Of a DNA stretch of 64,000 nucleotides, positions 62,520 through 64,000 are shown piece after piece. Source of the stretch: Pseudomonas denitrificans (nom. rej.) (GTDB taxonomy: Bacteria > Pseudomonadota > Gammaproteobacteria > Pseudomonadales > Pseudomonadaceae). Where the stretch lies: NCBI RefSeq assembly GCF_008807415.1, contig NZ_CP043626.1, positions 4,936,501-5,000,500 of the forward strand. Direction: 5' to 3'. The notes under the pieces were generated by a model. It was not told the DNA's origin and ran no database searches. It was given only the letters and a program-made list of their open reading frames with translations. Within the stretch, counting starts at the first letter, position 1, and each line of letters begins with the position of its first letter. The position numbers were made by a program, and so were the translations under genes.

Positions 62520-63221
62520 ATGACCGATACTCCGCAGGACCCCACCGTTACGCTCGAAGCCGAACAGGTCGCCGACTATCTTCGCCGGCACCCTGAATTC
62601 TTCGTCGATCATGACGAGCTGATCCCGGATATGCGCATTCCGCACCAGCCGGGCGACGCCGTGTCGCTGGTGGAGCGCCAGGTACGCCTGCTGCGCGAGC
62701 GCAACATCGAGATGCGCCATCGGCTGTCGCAGCTGATGGACGTGGCCCGCGACAACGACCGGCTGTTCGACAAGACCCGCCGCCTGGTGCTCGACCTGCT
62801 CGACGCCACCAGCCTCGAGGAAATCGTCAGCACGACGGAAGACAGTCTGCGCCACGAATTCCTCGTGCCTTACGTCAGCCTGATCCTGTTCAGCGACAAC
62901 AACCTGCCGGTGGGCCGTTCGGTGAGCAGCGCCGAGGCGCACCAGGCGATCGGCGGCCTGCTGTCGGGCGGCAAGACCGTCTGCGGCGTGCTGCGCCCCC
63001 ACGAGCTGGCCTTCCTGTTCTGCGAAAGCGAACGCGAGCAGGTCGGCTCCGCCGCCGTGGTGCCGCTGACCTTCCAGGGCCTGCACGGTGTGCTGGCGAT
63101 CGGCAGCCCCGACCCGCAGCACTACAAGAGCTCGCTGGGCACCCTGTTCCTGGGCTACGTCGCCGAAGTCCTCGCGCGGACCCTGCCGCGCTTCTCCACG
63201 CCACTGCGCTCGGTGCGCTGA
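62520..63221 (+). CDS. DUF484-family protein
   Basis: 233 residues with a GAF-like fold: an N-terminal helical part ([26 protein letters not shown]), a coiled coil ([21 protein letters not shown]) and the sensor-like domain. It lies between dapF and xerC in many gammaproteobacteria (PA5279). Function unknown; the ATG at 62520 follows the dapF stop by 11 bases. Confidence 0.88.
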   Translation: MTDTPQDPTVTLEAEQVADYLRRHPEFFVDHDELIPDMRIPHQPGDAVSLVERQVRLLRERNIEMRHRLSQLMDVARDNDRLFDKTRRLVLDLLDATSLEEIVSTTEDSLRHEFLVPYVSLILFSDNNLPVGRSVSSAEAHQAIGGLLSGGKTVCGVLRPHELAFLFCESEREQVGSAAVVPLTFQGLHGVLAIGSPDPQHYKSSLGTLFLGYVAEVLARTLPRFSTPLRSVR

Positions 63222-63255
63222 TCCCGCCGGGCCTTCACCGCAGGGAGCTGATCGC

Positions 63256-64000
63256 TTGTCGCTCGAAGCCGATCTGGATGCCTACCTGGAACACCTGCGC
63301 AGCGAACGCCAGGTGTCCGTCCATACCCTCGACGGCTATCGCCGCGACCTGCTGCGCCTCGCCGCGCTCTGCGAAAAGTCCTCGCTGAACGAGTGGCCCG
63401 CGCTGCAGGTGCGCGACCTGCGCATGTTCGTCGCCCGCCTGCACCAGCAGGGCCTCGCCAGCCGCAGCCTGGCGCGCCTGCTGTCGGCCACGCGCGGGCT
63501 GTACCAGTACCTGATCCGCGAAGGCCGCTGCCGGCACAACCCCGCCGACGGCCTCGCCGCGCCCAAGGGCGCACGCAAGCTGCCGCGTACCCTGGACACC
63601 GACCGCACCGCGCAACTGCTCGACGGTGGTGTCGAGGACGATTTCATCGCCCGCCGCGACCAGGCGCTGCTGGAGCTGTTCTATTCCTCGGGCCTGCGCC
63701 TCTCCGAACTGGTCGGCCTCGACCTGGAGTGGCTGGACCTCAAGGACGGCCTGGTGCGCGTGCACGGCAAGGGCAACAAGGTGCGCGAACTGCCGGTCGG
63801 CCGCGCCGCGCGGCAGGCCATCGAAAACTGGCTGCCGCTGCGCGCCCTCGCCTCGCCACAGGACAACGCCGTGTTCATCGGCCGCAGCGGCAAGCGCCTG
63901 ACGCCCCGCGCGATCCAGCTGCGCGTGCGCGAAGCCGGTGTGCGCGAGCTGGGCCAGCACCTGCATCCGCACATGCTGAGGCACTCCTTCGCCAGTCATA
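63256..64000 (+). CDS. xerC: Tyrosine recombinase XerC, cut by the right edge
   Basis: First ~248 residues of the recombinase that resolves chromosome dimers at dif with XerD. An N-terminal SAM-like domain (about 1-90) precedes the catalytic domain, with the first catalytic arginine in [12 protein letters not shown] and the HxLRH box in [11 protein letters not shown] at the end of the window. It starts at a TTG (63256) preceded by AGGGAG; no nearby ATG fits. The final tyrosine is beyond the edge. It corresponds to PA5280 (sss). Confidence 0.94.
   Translation, partial: MSLEADLDAYLEHLRSERQVSVHTLDGYRRDLLRLAALCEKSSLNEWPALQVRDLRMFVARLHQQGLASRSLARLLSATRGLYQYLIREGRCRHNPADGLAAPKGARKLPRTLDTDRTAQLLDGGVEDDFIARRDQALLELFYSSGLRLSELVGLDLEWLDLKDGLVRVHGKGNKVRELPVGRAARQAIENWLPLRALASPQDNAVFIGRSGKRLTPRAIQLRVREAGVRELGQHLHPHMLRHSFASH

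Overview
The window is a stretch of a high-GC Pseudomonas chromosome. Gene content and order match P. aeruginosa in two blocks: PA0284-PA0303 (sulfate uptake, desA, a GGDEF protein, oprE, aguA/aguR, spu) and PA5268-PA5280 (corA, cyaA, rnk, cyaY, lppL, lysA, dapF, xerC). The two blocks are far apart in P. aeruginosa, so this is probably a related species of the P. aeruginosa / nitroreducens / citronellolis type. That assignment rests on remembered gene order, not on a search.

1-12.8 kb is a polyamine locus. A minus-strand spuABCDEFG operon (gamma-glutamylated putrescine/spermidine catabolism and an ABC importer) runs off the left edge. Divergent from it are spuI, an orphan polyamine-binding protein, a TetR repressor (aguR) and agmatine deiminase (aguA). 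AguB, which follows aguA in the pathway, is missing from its usual place. 13-16.2 kb holds two tandem OprE-like porins.

17-36 kb is an exopolysaccharide operon of about 18 kb on the minus strand, inserted between the homologues of PA0291 (oprE) and PA0290 (diguanylate cyclase). It has the full Wzx/Wzy set: initiating sugar transferase, RmlA, four glycosyltransferases, flippase, Wzc kinase and Wza. It also has a DegT aminotransferase, a flavoprotein, a WbqC-like protein and its own RfaH/NusG-type antiterminator. Two copies of an ops/JUMPstart element lie in the leader. The polymerase appears fused to a periplasmic GH39-like glycoside hydrolase. This is the most novel region of the window.

36-46 kb holds a PAS-GGDEF cyclase, the DesA desaturase, a GGDEF-EAL protein split by a one-base frameshift, and oscA-sbp-cysTWA with a possible cysteine-containing leader peptide, then a frameshifted TauE/SafE permease. 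46-55 kb is mixed accessory content: a TetR/SDR pair, an HCCA isomerase, an XRE regulator with its own palindrome, an Mpo1-like protein, a Crp-family regulator, a small outer-membrane barrel, PPK2 and CorA, separated by several palindromic intergenic repeats.

55-64 kb is core: cyaA (apparent frameshift at the extreme 5' end), rnk, DUF1289, cyaY, an AraC regulator, lppL, a lysA reduced to its two ends, dapF, a DUF484 gene and xerC (cut by the right edge). Three one-base frameshifts all look like C5 or G5 tracts read as four, so sequencing error must be excluded before they are treated as biology.
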